NCBI RefSeq assembly: GCF_000739715.2
Contig: NZ_BBJC02000005.1
Span: 156,480 to 220,479 of the forward strand
Length of the DNA stretch: 64,000 bases
From: Falsirhodobacter sp. alg1
GTDB taxonomy: Bacteria > Pseudomonadota > Alphaproteobacteria > Rhodobacterales > Rhodobacteraceae
Direction: 5' to 3'
In this document: one piece after another, positions 33,847 through 43,100 of the stretch
Layout: each line of letters starts with the position of its first letter
Numbering within the stretch: position 1 is the first letter of the stretch
Position numbers and translations under genes: made by a program
Notes under the pieces: generated by a model
The model's database searches: none
Seen by the model: only the letters and a program-made list of their open reading frames with translations
Told to the model about the DNA's origin: nothing

Positions 33847-34782
33847 TCAAACATGATTCGTTCGTGAAAATCCGATTTCATCCGCTATTTTGGGTGCCAG
33901 ACGTTTTGTAATGGCCACAAAATCCAGCGTAACGGGTGAAATTTCACCCATAGGCCATGCAACGACCAAATCAATACAATTGGGCAGATCCAAGATCGGA
34001 CGGTACTCCAGATAGGGGGATTTCTGGTACGCGATCCACGATGGCATGATCGCCACGCCCAGCCCGGAGGCAACATGCGTTGCAATGGCCGCGCTATGGG
34101 TTCCCTCGTGAATGATGCGGTAATGCAGCCCGGCCCGGCGAAGCGTGTTCGTCATAATCACGGCATAATTGGCACCCAGAACGGGTGCATAGCCTATCAG
34201 AGACTCCCCTTCGAAATCCGTCACCTCCAGGGCGCTCTTTTTTGCCAGTGGATGGCCTTTCGGCAGGGCTGCTACAAAGCCTTCGCTCATCAGATATTCT
34301 GTCTGCATGAACGCGGCCCGCTCGGTCGGTCGAATGAAGGCAACATCGATATCTCCTGCCTCCAGAACCTTCAGCTGACCCGAAGTATTCAAGGGCGATA
34401 CCTGCACGATAACAGCTGGGCGAATACGCCGAAATTCGCGCAGGATCGGGGGCAGGACATGCGACAAGGCCACCGATACCCCTGCAACGCGCAGCCGTCC
34501 GCCTGCCTGATCCGACATGGCCCGTGTATGCGCCGCCGCTCGGTCCGCGCCGTCCAGCAGCGTGCGTGCATGTCGCAGCAATGTTTCCCCCGCCGAAGTC
34601 AGCCGTGTGCGCCGGGTGGTGCGGTGAAACAGGACCACCCCCAATTGCTGCTCCATCTGGCGGATCTGCATGCTCAGCGGTGCCTGCGCCATACCCAACC
34701 GCTCGGCCGCGCGGCCGAAATGCAGCTCCTCCGCCAAACACACGAAATAGCGTAGCTGGCGCAGATCAAAGGGAGCTTTCAT
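33847..34782 (-). CDS. LysR-family transcriptional regulator
   Basis: A 311-residue regulator with the N-terminal LysR winged helix-turn-helix (LRQLRYFVCLAEELHFGRAAERLGMAQAPLSMQIRQME) and a type 2 periplasmic-binding-like effector domain. Divergent from the second Dpp-type operon with a 101-base gap containing an 11-base inverted repeat, the usual arrangement for a LysR activator and its target. The inducer is probably the transported compound or a breakdown product. Confidence 0.93.
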   Translation of the reverse strand: MKAPFDLRQLRYFVCLAEELHFGRAAERLGMAQAPLSMQIRQMEQQLGVVLFHRTTRRTRLTSAGETLLRHARTLLDGADRAAAHTRAMSDQAGGRLRVAGVSVALSHVLPPILREFRRIRPAVIVQVSPLNTSGQLKVLEAGDIDVAFIRPTERAAFMQTEYLMSEGFVAALPKGHPLAKKSALEVTDFEGESLIGYAPVLGANYAVIMTNTLRRAGLHYRIIHEGTHSAAIATHVASGLGVAIMPSWIAYQKSPYLEYRPILDLPNCIDLVVAWPMGEISPVTLDFVAITKRLAPKIADEIGFSRTNHV

Positions 34783-34791
34783 ATATTTTCC

Positions 34792-34829
34792 ATATCAGAT
34801 CATAGGGTTTATTATTATTGATCTCATAT
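34792..34829. promoter_or_regulatory. Candidate LysR operator
   Basis: ATATCAGATCA and TGATCTCATAT are 11-base inverted arms with one mismatch, separated by 16 bases, immediately upstream of the LysR gene and about 55 bases before the divergent permease start. The size and position fit LysR recognition and activation sites. Confidence 0.6.
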
Positions 34830-34883
34830 GAGTGTCATGATCCGGTCAATCCATCGAACACCGATCAAGGCGTCTTTTGCTCC

Positions 34884-35807
34884 ATGTCACGCTTCTGGCT
34901 CATCAAGATTTTCCGTACACTTCTAACGCTCTGGCTGGTGGTGACGTTCACCTTCATCGTTCTGCGAACCAGCGGCGATCCGGTTGTCGCCCTTCTGGGT
35001 GCGGATGCGATGCCCGACGAAATCGAACAGTTCCGGCAGCAGTGGGGCCTCGATCAACCGTTGCTGCTGCAATACATCCAGTACATCGGCCAGATGGCTA
35101 CGGGACAATTCGGCGTATCCCTGCAGGATCATCGTCCCGTCACGCAGATCATCATGGAACGGCTACCGGCCACTCTGGGGCTCGGCCTGATTTCATACCT
35201 CTTGGCGGCTGCCGTTGGCATTCCCGCCGGGATACTTGCGGCGCTTCGCCGGGGAAAGCTTCTGGACCGTGCTGTCATGGCCTTTGCCGTATTCGGTTTT
35301 GCATTGCCCAATTTCTTTCTGGGCATCCTGATGATCCTTATGTTTTCCCTAGTGCTGCAGGTGCTCCCGTCGTCCGGCACGGGAACAATCTGGCACGTCA
35401 TCATGCCGGCCATCACTCTGGGAACATTCACTGCAGGCACCTTGGCGCGATTTACCCGGTCCGCCATGCTGGAGGTTCTGGAACGCCCCTATATGCGTGC
35501 AGCACAGGCCAAGGGCGCGTCCTTTACCCGTAGAGTGCTGCGCCATGCCCTGCCGAATGCCGCAATCCCCATCGTAACCATTATCGGCCTGAACCTGGGA
35601 AATCTGATTGCCGGAACCATCGTCGTGGAAACCGTCTTCGCATGGCCCGGCATAGGTCGGCTTCTTGTTGTCGCGGTGTCACAGCGCGATCTGGCATTGG
35701 TTCAAGGCCTTGTGCTGGTGATCGCTGCCACAATGGTGCTCGCAAACCTTGCAGTGGATCTTCTTTACGGCCTTCTTGATCCCCGCATCCGTGGAGGAGC
35801 GCGCTGA
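34884..35807 (+). CDS. Dpp-type ABC transporter permease 1, second operon
   Basis: A 307-residue DppB-type permease. The ATG at 34884 gives MSRFWLIKIFRTLLTLWLVVTFTFIVLRTSGDP, the typical N-terminus; the frame upstream lacks this character. The EAA-like loop is PYMRAAQAKGASFTRRVLRHALPNA and the last helix ends DLLYGLLDPRIRGG. First gene of a seven-gene operon in which the permeases come first and the binding protein third. Overlaps the next start by one base. Confidence 0.93.
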   Translation: MSRFWLIKIFRTLLTLWLVVTFTFIVLRTSGDPVVALLGADAMPDEIEQFRQQWGLDQPLLLQYIQYIGQMATGQFGVSLQDHRPVTQIIMERLPATLGLGLISYLLAAAVGIPAGILAALRRGKLLDRAVMAFAVFGFALPNFFLGILMILMFSLVLQVLPSSGTGTIWHVIMPAITLGTFTAGTLARFTRSAMLEVLERPYMRAAQAKGASFTRRVLRHALPNAAIPIVTIIGLNLGNLIAGTIVVETVFAWPGIGRLLVVAVSQRDLALVQGLVLVIAATMVLANLAVDLLYGLLDPRIRGGAR

Positions 35808-36643
35808 TGACCCGCCCGAACCCCATCGTCATGATTGCCGCAACGCTCCTGACCGCCGTTCTGATCGTGGCAATCTTCGGCGGCTTCATGACCCCGCATG
35901 CGCCCACTGACCAGGATCTGCTGAACCGGCTGAAAGCCCCGGCGTTCCTGGGCGGGCCTTCGGAATACCTGCTGGGAACCGACAGGATCGGACGCGACAT
36001 GTTCGCCCGAATGGTCTCGGGGCTACGAATGTCTTTGTTTGTGGCGCTTGCCGGTACATTCATCGGCGCCGTTGTAGGGACTACTATCGGCTTTCTTGCC
36101 GCACATTATCGCGGCTGGGTCGAAGAGGTCCTGATGATGCTGGTCGATTTCCAGGCCTCGCTTCCCTTCATACTGATCGCGCTGACCCTCTTGGCTTTCT
36201 TCGGCAACTCGATGACGCTGTTCATCATTCTGATGGGTCTGTTCGGCTGGGAAACCTATGCCCGTCTTGCCCGCGGCGTCGTGCTCTCGGCATCGTCGCA
36301 GCCTTATGCCCGAGCAGTGGTCGCATTGGGCGCACATCCGGGGCGGCTGTATATGCGCCATGTGCTTCCGAACGTCGCATCTGCCCTGATCGTGCAGGTC
36401 ACGCTGACCTTTCCCCAGATCATTCTTCTGGAAACCTCCCTATCGTTTCTGGGGCTTGGCATTCAGCCCCCGAACACCAGCCTGGGGCAAATTCTGGGCG
36501 ACGGGCGCGATTACCTGTCAACGGCATGGTGGATCTCGGTCTGGCCGGGCGCGCTCATCTTTCTCATCACTTTGTCCATGTCGATCTTGGGGGATGCCTT
36601 GCGTGATAGGCTGGACCCCATGCTGAAATCCCGCACCACATGA
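35807..36643 (+). CDS. Dpp-type ABC transporter permease 2, second operon
   Basis: A 278-residue DppC-type permease with TDQDLLNRLKAPAFLGG, then YLLGTDRIGRDMFARMVSG, the characteristic periplasmic-entry segment, and the loop SQPYARAVVALGAHPGRLYMRHVLPN. Six hydrophobic segments are visible. Forms the membrane channel with the preceding gene; 16 bases separate it from the binding-protein gene. Confidence 0.93.
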   Translation: MTRPNPIVMIAATLLTAVLIVAIFGGFMTPHAPTDQDLLNRLKAPAFLGGPSEYLLGTDRIGRDMFARMVSGLRMSLFVALAGTFIGAVVGTTIGFLAAHYRGWVEEVLMMLVDFQASLPFILIALTLLAFFGNSMTLFIILMGLFGWETYARLARGVVLSASSQPYARAVVALGAHPGRLYMRHVLPNVASALIVQVTLTFPQIILLETSLSFLGLGIQPPNTSLGQILGDGRDYLSTAWWISVWPGALIFLITLSMSILGDALRDRLDPMLKSRTT

Positions 36644-36659
36644 ATATGGAGAGTATCCG

Positions 36660-38243
36660 ATGCTGACACGACGTACCTTCGGTAAATATTCCCTCGGCGC
36701 AGGCGTCTTTGCCCTGGCTTCCCCGCCCCGTTGGGCCATGGCTCAGGGAACGCGCCCCACCATTACGGTGGCCGTTGATAACCTCTGGTCCAATCTCAAC
36801 TCCGTAAACGGCATCTCAACCACAACACGGCGGCTCTTTCCGAACTTCTATTCGCATCTGATCGAACAGGATTTCATCAAGGACGAACAAGGGGTGGAAC
36901 TCGCCCCGGGCCTTGCCACGGAATGGACGCAGAACGGCAAGGTCTGGACACTGAAACTGCGTGAAGGGGTAAAATTCCACAACGGTGAGACGATGACCGC
37001 CGAGGATGTAGCCTTTACTTTAGGCGCCGACCGGCTCTGGGGGGAAAAACCTTATGAGCCTCGTGGCAAAAGTTTCACAGCTGGATTCGTACGTGTCGAA
37101 GCCATCGACGATCTGACGGTCGAGATCGAAACCGAGGCGGAGGATCCCTATATTCCGGGCAAGCTGACAGGCTACATCGGGTTTGTCATGCCCAAAAAAG
37201 CCTATCTGGAAATGGGTGTCGATGCATTCGGCCAGGCTCCGATCGGCACCGGGCCGTACAAGGTAACGCTGTTCCGGTCCGGTGAGGTTCTGGAAATGGA
37301 AGCCTTCGATGACTACTGGGATGGCCCGCCGCCGGCCGCCAAGATCATATGGCGTATCGTTCCCGAATTTGCGGGCCGTATGGCCGGGCTGGTCTCGGGC
37401 GAGTTCGACTTCATGGTCAATATCCCGACCGATCAGGAACCGCAGATGGCCAGCTACGATAACGTGACGGTTTCAAGGGCCCTTGGTGGAAACTATCCGG
37501 CCTTTGCCTTCAATACCCGCCCCGACCCCGAGGATAATCCGCTGGTCGATGTGAATTTGCGCAAGGGCATGGTGCAGGCCATCGATATGAATATGATTGT
37601 GAAGGCCTTGTTCGGCGATACGACATTCCACCCTGCCGTTCCGTTCAATTTCCCCGAATATGGCAAGTTCTATGATCCGGACATGCCCAACCCTCTGCCC
37701 TACGATCCCGAGGCTGCAAAGGCGCTGATTGAAAAGTCCGGATATGACGGGCAACCGCTGCAGTGGCACATCACCCGGGGCTTTTACCCCAACTATGAAA
37801 TCGCCGCCGAGATCATGATCGAACAATGGCGTCAGGTGGGCGTGAATGTCGTGGCTGAAATTCTGGACAATTTCGAACTCGTCTATACGCGCCCCTACCA
37901 CATGATGAACATGTCAATGTCGACCAGCTTTATTCCCGGTGATCCCTACCAACCACTTTGGCTGGATTGGGGGCCAACATCCAGCCGCGCCACCGCGCAG
38001 TGGAAAACCTGGGATCCGACGCCCGAATATCTTGCCGCCGGGGCCGAATTTGAGGCCGCCACAGATTTCGAAACCCGCAAAGCCGCTTATCTGAAGCTGT
38101 CACAGGCCTGGCAGGATGTGACGCCCGGATTCTATCTTTGGAAAAGCGTTTATAACTGGGGTCACCGCGCGGATATTGAATTCGTACCCCGCGCAGATGC
38201 CGAGATGCGGATGTTCGGCGATTACGTGGCGTTCCCTGTATGA
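36660..38243 (+). CDS. Peptide-type ABC transporter substrate-binding protein, second operon
   Basis: A 527-residue SBP_bac_5-family protein. The N-terminus MLTRRTFGKYSLGAGVFALASPP followed by WAMAQ looks like a Tat-type signal with a twin arginine. The mature part contains WTLKLREGVKFHNGETMTAEDVAF and GTGPYKV, the family motifs, then the variable ligand lobe. Its stop overlaps the creatininase-family start (ATGA). The ligand is unknown; Tat export suggests that folding, possibly with a cofactor, happens before transport. Confidence 0.92.
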   Translation: MLTRRTFGKYSLGAGVFALASPPRWAMAQGTRPTITVAVDNLWSNLNSVNGISTTTRRLFPNFYSHLIEQDFIKDEQGVELAPGLATEWTQNGKVWTLKLREGVKFHNGETMTAEDVAFTLGADRLWGEKPYEPRGKSFTAGFVRVEAIDDLTVEIETEAEDPYIPGKLTGYIGFVMPKKAYLEMGVDAFGQAPIGTGPYKVTLFRSGEVLEMEAFDDYWDGPPPAAKIIWRIVPEFAGRMAGLVSGEFDFMVNIPTDQEPQMASYDNVTVSRALGGNYPAFAFNTRPDPEDNPLVDVNLRKGMVQAIDMNMIVKALFGDTTFHPAVPFNFPEYGKFYDPDMPNPLPYDPEAAKALIEKSGYDGQPLQWHITRGFYPNYEIAAEIMIEQWRQVGVNVVAEILDNFELVYTRPYHMMNMSMSTSFIPGDPYQPLWLDWGPTSSRATAQWKTWDPTPEYLAAGAEFEAATDFETRKAAYLKLSQAWQDVTPGFYLWKSVYNWGHRADIEFVPRADAEMRMFGDYVAFPV

Positions 38244-39049
38244 AACATGCGCTGAAGGACATGACGGTTGCGGAGTTCCGCGACCGTCTGCCCCACTATC
38301 CTGTCATCCTGCTACCCATGGGCAGCCACGAAGAACAGGGCCCCCATGCTCCGATGGGGGATTACCAGCTGGCCGAAGCGATCGCCGAGCGCGTGGCCGA
38401 ACGCGCAAAGGCCATAGCAGCCCCCTGCTTGCCTTTCGGTTATGCCGAGTTCTTTCGCGGATTTCCTGGTGGAATCCAGTTGCGCGCCCCCACCTTCTGC
38501 GCCGTCGTGGAAGATATGGTCGGCGCATTTCTGGACCATGGAATAAACCGTGTCCTGATCCTGAACGGCCATTCAACCAATTCGACGCTCATCGATCAGG
38601 TTCTACGCAAGATCCGTAATGAAAGAGGCGTTGCCGTGGCATCGCTGGATCTGTGGCGCGCCATTCCGGATGATGTATGGGCCAAGGCGCATGGCGAAAA
38701 TGCCCTCAAGGCACGCGGGCATGGTGGCGATCCCGTGACATCCGTCGCCATGCACCTTTGTCCTGATAAAATGCGACCGGACCTGATCCGCCCCTCGGAA
38801 CGCACCCCGGCATACGATCTTCCCACAGTCGGCGTTGCCGGTATCCGCTTTGGTACATCCCAACTGAACCTGCCGCTGAACGCACATGAGGTGAATGCCG
38901 ACGGGATGCTGGGCGGTGATGCAACCCTCGCGTCGGCACAGGCCGGCAAAATCTTCGTCGATCATCTGACCGCACTGTGTAGCGATATCATCGCCCACCT
39001 GCGCGAATACGATCCGTGCAACCCCATGGGAGGCAGAGCAGAAAGATGA
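38240..39049 (+). CDS. Creatininase-family amidohydrolase
   Basis: A 269-residue protein of the creatininase/MftE superfamily. Metal-binding positions are seen in LLPMGSHEEQGPHAPMGDYQ (Glu32, His36, Asp41) and RVLILNGHSTN; the GHAGExETS motif reads GHGGDPVTS, with Asp for Glu. The family opens cyclic amides or cleaves peptide-like amides with two metal ions. Placed between the binding-protein and ATPase genes and overlapping both by four bases, it is an integral part of the transport operon and probably performs the first cytoplasmic step on the imported compound. Confidence 0.9.
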   Translation: MKHALKDMTVAEFRDRLPHYPVILLPMGSHEEQGPHAPMGDYQLAEAIAERVAERAKAIAAPCLPFGYAEFFRGFPGGIQLRAPTFCAVVEDMVGAFLDHGINRVLILNGHSTNSTLIDQVLRKIRNERGVAVASLDLWRAIPDDVWAKAHGENALKARGHGGDPVTSVAMHLCPDKMRPDLIRPSERTPAYDLPTVGVAGIRFGTSQLNLPLNAHEVNADGMLGGDATLASAQAGKIFVDHLTALCSDIIAHLREYDPCNPMGGRAER

Positions 39050-40665
39050 CGGATCCAATCCTTTCACTCCACAACCTGTCTGTTCTATTGCCGAAGGGGG
39101 CAGATCGCAGCCATGCCGTCCGGGATCTGTCGCTGGCATTGCACGCAGGAGAAATCCTTTGCGTTGTGGGCGAAACCGGTTCCGGCAAATCGCTGACAGC
39201 CATGGCAACCCTTGGGCTGTTGCCGTCCAACCTGCCGCCGCCACAAGGCAAAGTCATATTCGAGGGGCGCAACCTGCTTGACGCTACCCCCCGCGAAAGG
39301 CGCGATCTTGCGGGGCGGCGCATGGCAATGATATTCCAGGAACCAAGCGCCTCGCTGAACCCGATCTACAGGATCGGTGAGCAGGTCTCTGAAACCTTCC
39401 GCCTCCATACGAACCTGCGGCCAGCTGCCATCCGCGACAAGGTCCTGTCCCTGTTCCAAGAGGTGCAGTTGCCGGACCCGGAGGCCATATTCAACGCCTA
39501 TCCCCATCAATTATCAGGGGGGCAGTGCCAGCGCGTGATGATTGCCACCGCACTGGCGCTTGATCCTGCGATCCTGATAGCGGATGAACCGACTACGGCG
39601 CTGGATGTGACCACGCAGGCGCAAATCCTGAAAATGATGCTGGATCTGCGTCGGACCCACGGCACGGGCATCCTGTTCATTACGCATGATTTCGGCGTTG
39701 TGGCAGAAATCGCTGATCGTGTGGCTGTCATGCGTTATGGCGAATTGGTGGAAATCGGCCCTGCGGCCGATGTGCTTACGACCCCGAAACACCCCTATAC
39801 CCGTGCTCTCTTGGCAGCCGTACCGAAGCTGGAACCCCGGCACGCCCGTGCAGACATTGGCCAACCGGTGCTGCAGGCTAAAGGGATCTGCCGCACGTTC
39901 CGCAGCCGCGGACTGCTGGGCAAAACCCGAGAAGTCCGCGCGGTCGATCATATCGACATCTCCATCCGTGAGGGGGAAACCCTTGGCCTGGTGGGGGAAA
40001 GCGGCTCGGGGAAATCCACCCTCGCCCAATGCGTGATCAGGCTTGTGGAACCCGATAAAGGCGATGTGATCCTGTCAGGCGGGGCATTCACAGGGTTGAA
40101 CAAGGCAGAACTGCGCCGCGCCCGTCAGCGTGTCCAGATCGTGTTTCAGGATCCCTATACGGCACTGGACCCCCGGCAATCCGCGGGTGATGCAATTGCC
40201 GAAGGGCCTATTATCCACGGGCTCGGACGCGCAGCGGCAAAGGCACGTGCCCTAGATCTGCTGGAGGCGGTGGGGCTGGACCGTTCGGCCGCCACCCGCT
40301 TTCCGCACGAATTTTCGGGCGGGCAACGACAGCGCATTTGCATTGCCCGGGCATTGGCGGTCGAGCCGCAGCTGCTGATTGCGGACGAAAGCGTCTCGGC
40401 GCTGGACGTATCCGTGCAGGCGCAGGTGCTGGACCTGCTGGCTTCAATGCAAAAACGACTTCGCTTCGGAATGCTGTTCATCACACATGATCTGCGTGTC
40501 GCATCGCGTATCTGCGACCGGATCGCCGTCATGCGCAAAGGGCAGATCGTCGAGGAAGCCGAACCTTCATCCCTCTTCCACGCCCCCCAGAATCCGTACA
40601 CCAAAGCGCTGCTCGCCGCCGTGCCCGGTGCAGACTGGCAAACCCGCCAGAAGGAAACATCATGA
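39046..40665 (+). CDS. Fused DppD-DppF type ABC transporter ATPase, second operon
   Basis: A 539-residue double ATPase starting at ATG 39046, which overlaps the creatininase stop. Half one: [28 protein letters not shown] and [12 protein letters not shown]. Half two: [28 protein letters not shown] and [12 protein letters not shown]. Same architecture as the fused ATPase at 25281 but clearly diverged in sequence, so the two operons are not a recent duplication. Confidence 0.95.
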   Translation: MTDPILSLHNLSVLLPKGADRSHAVRDLSLALHAGEILCVVGETGSGKSLTAMATLGLLPSNLPPPQGKVIFEGRNLLDATPRERRDLAGRRMAMIFQEPSASLNPIYRIGEQVSETFRLHTNLRPAAIRDKVLSLFQEVQLPDPEAIFNAYPHQLSGGQCQRVMIATALALDPAILIADEPTTALDVTTQAQILKMMLDLRRTHGTGILFITHDFGVVAEIADRVAVMRYGELVEIGPAADVLTTPKHPYTRALLAAVPKLEPRHARADIGQPVLQAKGICRTFRSRGLLGKTREVRAVDHIDISIREGETLGLVGESGSGKSTLAQCVIRLVEPDKGDVILSGGAFTGLNKAELRRARQRVQIVFQDPYTALDPRQSAGDAIAEGPIIHGLGRAAAKARALDLLEAVGLDRSAATRFPHEFSGGQRQRICIARALAVEPQLLIADESVSALDVSVQAQVLDLLASMQKRLRFGMLFITHDLRVASRICDRIAVMRKGQIVEEAEPSSLFHAPQNPYTKALLAAVPGADWQTRQKETS

Positions 40666-41330
40666 AGAAATATCACATAGGCCCTGTTCCCACACAAATC
40701 GACACCTCATTGGCAGCAGGATTTGCCAAGGTAGAAATTGCGACGATCGGCCATTTTCGTCATCGCGGCTTTGTCTCTCATAACCTGCGCCCGATTGCCC
40801 CGATCCCGGGAACGTTGGTCGGCACCGCCGTGACCGTGGCCATTCCCGGGACGGATTCAACGCTTCTGCACCATGCCCTTTCAGTCGTACGCCCCGGTGA
40901 CGTTGTCATCATCGACCGGCTGGGGGACACACGCCATGCGTGCCTGGGGGGCGGTGTCGCCTATGCCGCCAAAATGGCGGGCGCCCTGGCCGTTGTTCTC
41001 GATGGCCCCTGTACCGATCCGGATGAAATTATCGAGGTGGGATTGCCTGTTTTCTGCACAGGGGTCTCGGCAATCACCACCCGTCTGAATGATCTTGGCG
41101 GCGCGCTGAATATGCCGGTTTCCTGCGGCAATGTACCCGTAATTCCGGGTGATTTCATTCTGCTGGATCAATGCGGCGTACTCGTCATTCCCCCTGCCGA
41201 GGCCGCCGAGGTGCTGGAGGAGGCATCAGCCCGTCAGGCGCGGGCAGGACGCAATCGGTCCCGGATCACAGCCGGTGAAATGCTCGGGGATCTATCGGGC
41301 GCAAGCGCCAAAGTCGCCGCCGCACTCTGA
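40662..41330 (+). CDS. RraA-family protein, possible aldolase/decarboxylase
   Basis: A 222-residue protein of the RraA/4-hydroxy-4-methyl-2-oxoglutarate aldolase family. The core reads RLGDTRHACLGGGVAYAAKMAGALAVVLDGPCTDPDEI. In the aldolases the G-D-x20-R-D motif supplies a substrate-binding Arg next to the metal-binding Asp; here the pair is Thr118-Asp119, so the Arg is missing and standard aldolase activity is doubtful. Overlaps the ATPase gene by four bases and ends the operon. It may process a product of the creatininase-family enzyme. Confidence 0.82.
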   Translation: MKKYHIGPVPTQIDTSLAAGFAKVEIATIGHFRHRGFVSHNLRPIAPIPGTLVGTAVTVAIPGTDSTLLHHALSVVRPGDVVIIDRLGDTRHACLGGGVAYAAKMAGALAVVLDGPCTDPDEIIEVGLPVFCTGVSAITTRLNDLGGALNMPVSCGNVPVIPGDFILLDQCGVLVIPPAEAAEVLEEASARQARAGRNRSRITAGEMLGDLSGASAKVAAAL

Positions 41331-41350
41331 CAGCCCCGGGGCCGTGCAGG

Positions 41351-42010
41351 TTACAAACCTGCCGGTCCGGTCAGATCTGCCGCGATCAGCCCACGAACCG
41401 AATTTCCGACCCACAGCTTGGCACGCGGCAGATCGTCTGCCATCAGCACCGCTTCGCGGCATTGGTTGCTTGCCAGCAGTTCGGCGCGCAATACTCCGGG
41501 CAACAGGCCACAAGAGGCTGGCGGCGTACAAAGCCCTCCTCCCAGATCATAGAACAGATTGGTGATCGTTCCCTCACACACCTCATCACAGCTGTTCAGG
41601 AAAATCGCTTCGTCAACATCAGGCGGCAATTCCGCTCGTGTGCGGTCATAAAGCGTGCGTCGGGTTGTCTTGATCGTCAGCCACGGATCGTCAGCCTGCA
41701 AAGAGACAGGGGACAGCATCACACGCCAATTGGCGGCAGGGGCTGGCAGCGGGACCGCCTGCACTACCAGATCGCCGCCCGAATCCAGCGTAAGGCGCAC
41801 ACGTGCAGGTGCAGTGGAAACGGCCCCCTCCAAGGTATGCCTTACCCGAATGACATCACATTGCCACCCGAGCCGGGCTGCCGACCGCATCAGGCGGGCG
41901 AGATGGAGATCGAGCCGCTTGTATCTGCTCCCATCCCAGCAAAGCGTCTCGATGAGGTTCAGCGACGGTTCAGATCCGCAAAGCGTGCCTTCCACAATGC
42001 CTCCTCCCAT
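41351..42010 (-). CDS. pabC: Aminodeoxychorismate lyase / class IV aminotransferase
   Basis: About 219 residues, a short PLP-dependent class IV enzyme. The PLP lysine is in TIKTTRRTLYD, and FLNSCDEVCEGTITNLF is the conserved cofactor loop. Early residues GSEPSLNLIETLCWDG resemble alphaproteobacterial PabC. It converts 4-amino-4-deoxychorismate to 4-aminobenzoate and pyruvate for folate synthesis. The outermost start overlaps pabB by 52 bases; a GTG at 41995 is an alternative, so the N-terminus is uncertain. Converges on the RraA-family gene with only 20 bases between stops. Confidence 0.82.
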   Translation of the reverse strand: MGGGIVEGTLCGSEPSLNLIETLCWDGSRYKRLDLHLARLMRSAARLGWQCDVIRVRHTLEGAVSTAPARVRLTLDSGGDLVVQAVPLPAPAANWRVMLSPVSLQADDPWLTIKTTRRTLYDRTRAELPPDVDEAIFLNSCDEVCEGTITNLFYDLGGGLCTPPASCGLLPGVLRAELLASNQCREAVLMADDLPRAKLWVGNSVRGLIAADLTGPAGL

Positions 42011-43077
42011 TCGTTGTCCGCTTTTGAGTCATGGACAATTCCCCCGCCCACATTCAGGATGATACGCCCGTCGGCAAACAGCCTCAGCGTTCTGATGGCA
42101 ACATTGAATGACGCGCGTCCCTCGGGGGCCATCCAGCCGATTGCCCCACAGTAAACGCCGCGGGCCTGATGCTCCAACTCGGCAATGATCTGCATCGCAC
42201 GGATTTTCGGCGCGCCGGTCACCGAGCCACAGGGAAACAAGGCACGCATCAACTGATCCAGCCCCGGACGGCCCAAGAGTTTTCCTGTAATCCGAGAGGT
42301 CATCTGGTGAACTGTGGCAAAGGGCTCAACCTGAAACAGTTCCGGCACCCGAACCGACCCGATCTCGGCCAGCCGCGAAATATCATTGCGCAACAGATCG
42401 ACGATCATCAGGTTTTCGGCCCGGTTCTTTTCGCTGCGGAACAGTTCGTCGGCAGAGGCATGATCACGGGCAGGATCACTGTGCCGCGGGGCAGTGCCCT
42501 TCATCGGCTGCGCCTCGATCCGCATGTCTGAATCCAGCCGGAAAAACAGTTCCGGAGAGCGGGACAGAATGATCGGCCCCACCCCGAGATCCACCAGCGC
42601 ACCGTGCCGCACCGACTGCACCCGCGATAATGCCGAATACAGCCCTGCCGCCGTTCCCTGTTCCAGCCGGCCCTCCATTGGAAAGGTCAGGTTCACCTGA
42701 TAGCAATCACCCTGATCGATGTAATCCGATAATCTGGCAAATGCCGCATGATAGTCATCGCAGGATATGAGCGGGGTCATATCGGAAAGAAGGACCGTCT
42801 CCGCCGGCAAAACCGGGGCAGCTTCGGGCCGGTCATAAATCCCGAATGCCAGAAGCGGCTCCCCCTCGGGCAGTCGCATCAACGGCAAAAGGTGCGGCTC
42901 CATCGCCAGCCCTGCCTCGTATCCCACCCAGCCCGCAACCCATGCCCCTTTGGCGCGGGCGGCCTCGATTTCCTGCAGGGCGGGGATCACCTGATCCGCT
43001 GTTTCGGCCACAATGATCCGCGCGGCATCACGAAACAGAACGGGGCGGCCATCGGGTCCGTCTTCGCAAAGGATCAT
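41959..43077 (-). CDS. pabB: Aminodeoxychorismate synthase component I
   Basis: A 372-residue chorismate-binding enzyme, short form. Conserved elements are ILSRSPELFFRLD, QPMKGTAPRHSDPA (with the active-site Lys of PabB), SEKNRAENLMIVDLLRNDISR, VHQMTSRITGKL and LFPCGSVTGAPKIRAMQIIAELE, ending in VGGGIVHDSKADNEWEEALWKA. With a glutaminase it makes aminodeoxychorismate for 4-aminobenzoate. Coupled to pabC and divergent, by only 23 bases, from a chorismate-lyase-like gene. Confidence 0.93.
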   Translation of the reverse strand: MILCEDGPDGRPVLFRDAARIIVAETADQVIPALQEIEAARAKGAWVAGWVGYEAGLAMEPHLLPLMRLPEGEPLLAFGIYDRPEAAPVLPAETVLLSDMTPLISCDDYHAAFARLSDYIDQGDCYQVNLTFPMEGRLEQGTAAGLYSALSRVQSVRHGALVDLGVGPIILSRSPELFFRLDSDMRIEAQPMKGTAPRHSDPARDHASADELFRSEKNRAENLMIVDLLRNDISRLAEIGSVRVPELFQVEPFATVHQMTSRITGKLLGRPGLDQLMRALFPCGSVTGAPKIRAMQIIAELEHQARGVYCGAIGWMAPEGRASFNVAIRTLRLFADGRIILNVGGGIVHDSKADNEWEEALWKARFADLNRR

Positions 43078-43100
43078 CGGCGTCTCATATCACAGCGGGA

